This document shows positions 5,621 through 6,412 of a stretch of 6,412 nt of DNA, piece by piece. This DNA is from an uncultured Lachnospiraceae bacterium (GTDB lineage Bacteria; Bacillota_A; Clostridia; Lachnospirales; Lachnospiraceae). The stretch lies in the NCBI GenBank assembly GCA_900556645.1, contig USPJ01000078.1:1-6412 (forward strand). The letters run 5' to 3'. Position numbers and translations under genes: made by a program. Positions within the stretch are counted from its first letter, which is position 1; each line of letters opens with the position of its first letter. The notes under the pieces are model-generated. The model ran no database searches, was not told the DNA's origin, and was given only the letters and a program-made list of their open reading frames with translations.

Positions 5621-5640
5621 AAAACTTTCAGAGTTTTTAT
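5621..5640 (+). terminator. Weak terminator-like hairpin
   Basis: AAAACT (5,621-5,626) and AGTTTT (5,632-5,637) pair around TTCAG, and the stem runs into a short T-run. The stem is AT-rich and weak; it may end the repeat block or be chance. Confidence 0.3.
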
Positions 5641-5809
5641 AGAGGTTTCCATGATTTTGCTTACTATCTTGCTAGGGATGGTCTCATCTATAATCTGGTT
5701 AGTAGCAAGGGAATGTTTTTCCTGTTTAGGAATCATTCTTGATTCTTCCTTTATATCCTTTTTATATATCGATATATCAATCATTTCCTCAGGTGGATTA
5801 TAATGATTC
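5641..5809. other. Segment with competing weak short ORFs on both strands
   Basis: On the plus strand, AGAGG (5,641-5,645) lies 5 bases before an ATG at 5,651 that opens a 50-codon, very hydrophobic frame ending in TAA at 5,801-5,803, overlapping an ATG as TAATG. On the minus strand, a hydrophilic frame begins at 5,811 (MNHYNPPEEM) and runs left, but its last third reads through the tRNA-derived repeats to 5,506, which is unlikely in a natural protein. Hydrophobic and hydrophilic frames opposite each other suggest that at most one is real. I cannot decide between them; a remnant of a broken minus-strand gene is equally possible. Confidence 0.3.
5791..5796 (+). promoter_or_regulatory. Ribosome binding site favouring ATG 5,803
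   Basis: AGGTGG ends 6 bases before the ATG at 5,803 but 13 bases before the ATG at 5,810. The better-spaced start opens a frame that stops at 5,869-5,871, not the frame of the long small-protein ORF, which hints at a one-base shift near the gene start. Confidence 0.45.
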
Positions 5810-6067
5810 ATGAAGGAAAAAATATGTGGAAAATGGTTACAGTTGAAAAAGGAGTATTGTCTTCAAGGTAACTATATGGTGCAGATAATTGCTTTTGAGG
5901 AAGATACAGAAAATGCAAAAATGCTCTTAAAAGATTTCATGGAAGAACTAGAGCAGTTTCCAGACATTGAAATACTTCAAGCAGAAGCGTATGCTGTATT
6001 ATTGTTGAGAAACCAAGTTAAAAAGTATTTTAGAGGAGTATTAGAAAAAGAGAAACGAGAAAAGTAG
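5810..6067 (+). CDS. Small hypothetical protein, possibly frameshifted near its N-terminus
   Basis: The 85-residue product is not recognised. It is soluble: GNYMVQIIAFEEDTENA (20-36) looks like a strand and turn, then amphipathic helices (about 37-48 and 57-82) and a charged end (EKEKREK). Only the part from about residue 20 is convincing. The best ribosome site points to the ATG at 5,803, whose frame (MIHEGKNMWKMVTVEKGVLSS) ends after 22 codons at exactly the place where the other frame becomes convincing. Removing one base near 5,865-5,867 would join them as VLSS-GNYM and give an 87-residue protein. So this is either a small gene starting at 5,810, or a gene with a one-base insertion (real or a sequencing error). 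A terminator-like hairpin follows 21 bases after the stop. Confidence 0.5.
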   Translation: MKEKICGKWLQLKKEYCLQGNYMVQIIAFEEDTENAKMLLKDFMEELEQFPDIEILQAEAYAVLLLRNQVKKYFRGVLEKEKREK

Positions 6068-6086
6068 AAAAAAGAGATATATAGAA

Positions 6087-6403
6087 TTAGAATGGAATTA
6101 GGTTTCGTGAAAGCTGTTCCATTCTTTTTGATTTTTGTGCATAAGGATTGTTCTTGGTAGATCTTTCTAATTCAGAAAGGGAGTCTGATTTTGTATGAGT
6201 TGCGATATAGGATTCAAAATGGTCTTGGGTTAATTCTGTAATAGGAAAGTAAGCGGTTCTTGTATGGAAAGAATAAAGCGGCTTCCATCAATGCATGTAA
6301 TGAGGAAATAGTTATCGGAATCGTTTAAGTCTATATCTTGTATAAAAGTATCATTTTCATTGAATAGTTGAAATAGTAAATCTTTAAAATGTTCGTTTGT
6401 CAT
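6087..6403 (-). pseudogene. Small hypothetical gene broken by a one-base frameshift
   Basis: From ATG at 6,403 one frame reads MTNEHFKDLLFQLFNE... through DSDNYFLITCIDGSRFILS and IQEP, then drifts and stops at 6,230-6,232. From about 6,254 a second frame continues in protein-like fashion: AYFPITELTQDHFESYI, THTKSDSLSELERS and NNPYAQKSKRMEQLSRN, ending with TAA at 6,087-6,089. One missing base after GAACC (near 6,254-6,257) restores a single 105-residue protein. The second frame has no start codon of its own in a suitable place. I do not recognise the family. Only 9 bases upstream of the ATG are visible, with no Shine-Dalgarno and an open frame, so the gene may start outside the window. It converges with the plus-strand small gene, and its last codons overlap that gene's terminator. 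Confidence 0.6.
6089..6129 (+). terminator. Terminator between the convergent small genes
   Basis: AGAATGGAA (6,089-6,097) and TTCCATTCT (6,117-6,125) form a perfect 9-base-pair stem followed by a T-run (6,125-6,129). The 19-base loop contains a minor TTT/AAA pairing. It lies 21 bases after the stop of the plus-strand small gene and inside the last codons of the minus-strand gene. Confidence 0.65.
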
Positions 6404-6412
6404 AGCGTTATG

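Noticed and set aside
5282..5642. Several overlapping open frames on both strands
   Set aside because: They run through the tRNA, its terminator and the tRNA-derived repeats, so they are translations of non-coding DNA.
6230..6260. Programmed ribosomal frameshift in the right-end minus gene
   Set aside because: No slippery heptamer or following stem is seen at the crossover (GAACCGCTTAC), so a simple deletion or sequence error is more likely.

Overview
The window appears to contain two kinds of DNA. From about 1,922 to the right end it looks like the chromosome of a low-to-mid GC Firmicute, most likely Lachnospiraceae or a close Clostridia relative. The reasons are a DegV/FakB-type fatty-acid-binding protein, strong Shine-Dalgarno sites, consensus SigA-type promoters, rho-independent terminators and a tRNA-Gly without an encoded CCA. 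From 1 to about 1,920 everything lies on the minus strand and looks like Gram-negative accessory DNA: a 5'-truncated Rhs core with a C-terminal toxin-like domain, a small membrane protein and a lipoprotein. The GC-rich Rhs core (about 838-1,248) contrasts sharply with the AT-rich toxin tail and small membrane gene. The abrupt change at 1,921-1,923 may be a chimeric join or a transfer boundary. No taxonomic search could be run.

Left block, minus strand, in transcription order: a 224-residue lipoprotein (1,923-1,249); a truncated Rhs core fused to an L,D-transpeptidase/Tlde1 (DUF2778)-like domain (1,227-274); and a 105-residue two-helix membrane protein (323-6) that overlaps the toxin 3' end and is the likely immunity protein. 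The layout fits a displaced ('orphan') Rhs C-terminal cassette, with the lipoprotein possibly being the immunity gene of an earlier cassette.

Middle block, plus strand: degV/fakB-like gene (1,922-2,764) with its own terminator; then a promoter and a two-gene unit encoding a DUF2142-type multi-spanning GT-C-like membrane protein (2,930-4,297, TTG start) and a GtrB/DPM1-like polyprenyl-phosphate glycosyltransferase (4,330-5,292). Together these could charge a lipid carrier with a sugar and transfer it to a cell-surface polymer; no GtrA-like flippase is visible.

Right block: a perfect -35/-10 promoter, whose -35 box is embedded in the last codons of the glycosyltransferase, drives tRNA-Gly(GCC) at 5,333-5,405, followed by a strong terminator. 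Beyond it lie a perfect hairpin and two copies of the tRNA 3' end, each split by a 34-35 nt insert at the same position. The last 600 bases hold two small unrecognised genes, one on each strand. Both look as if they carry a single-base frameshift, and the minus-strand one (6,403-6,087) is recognisable only by joining two frames.
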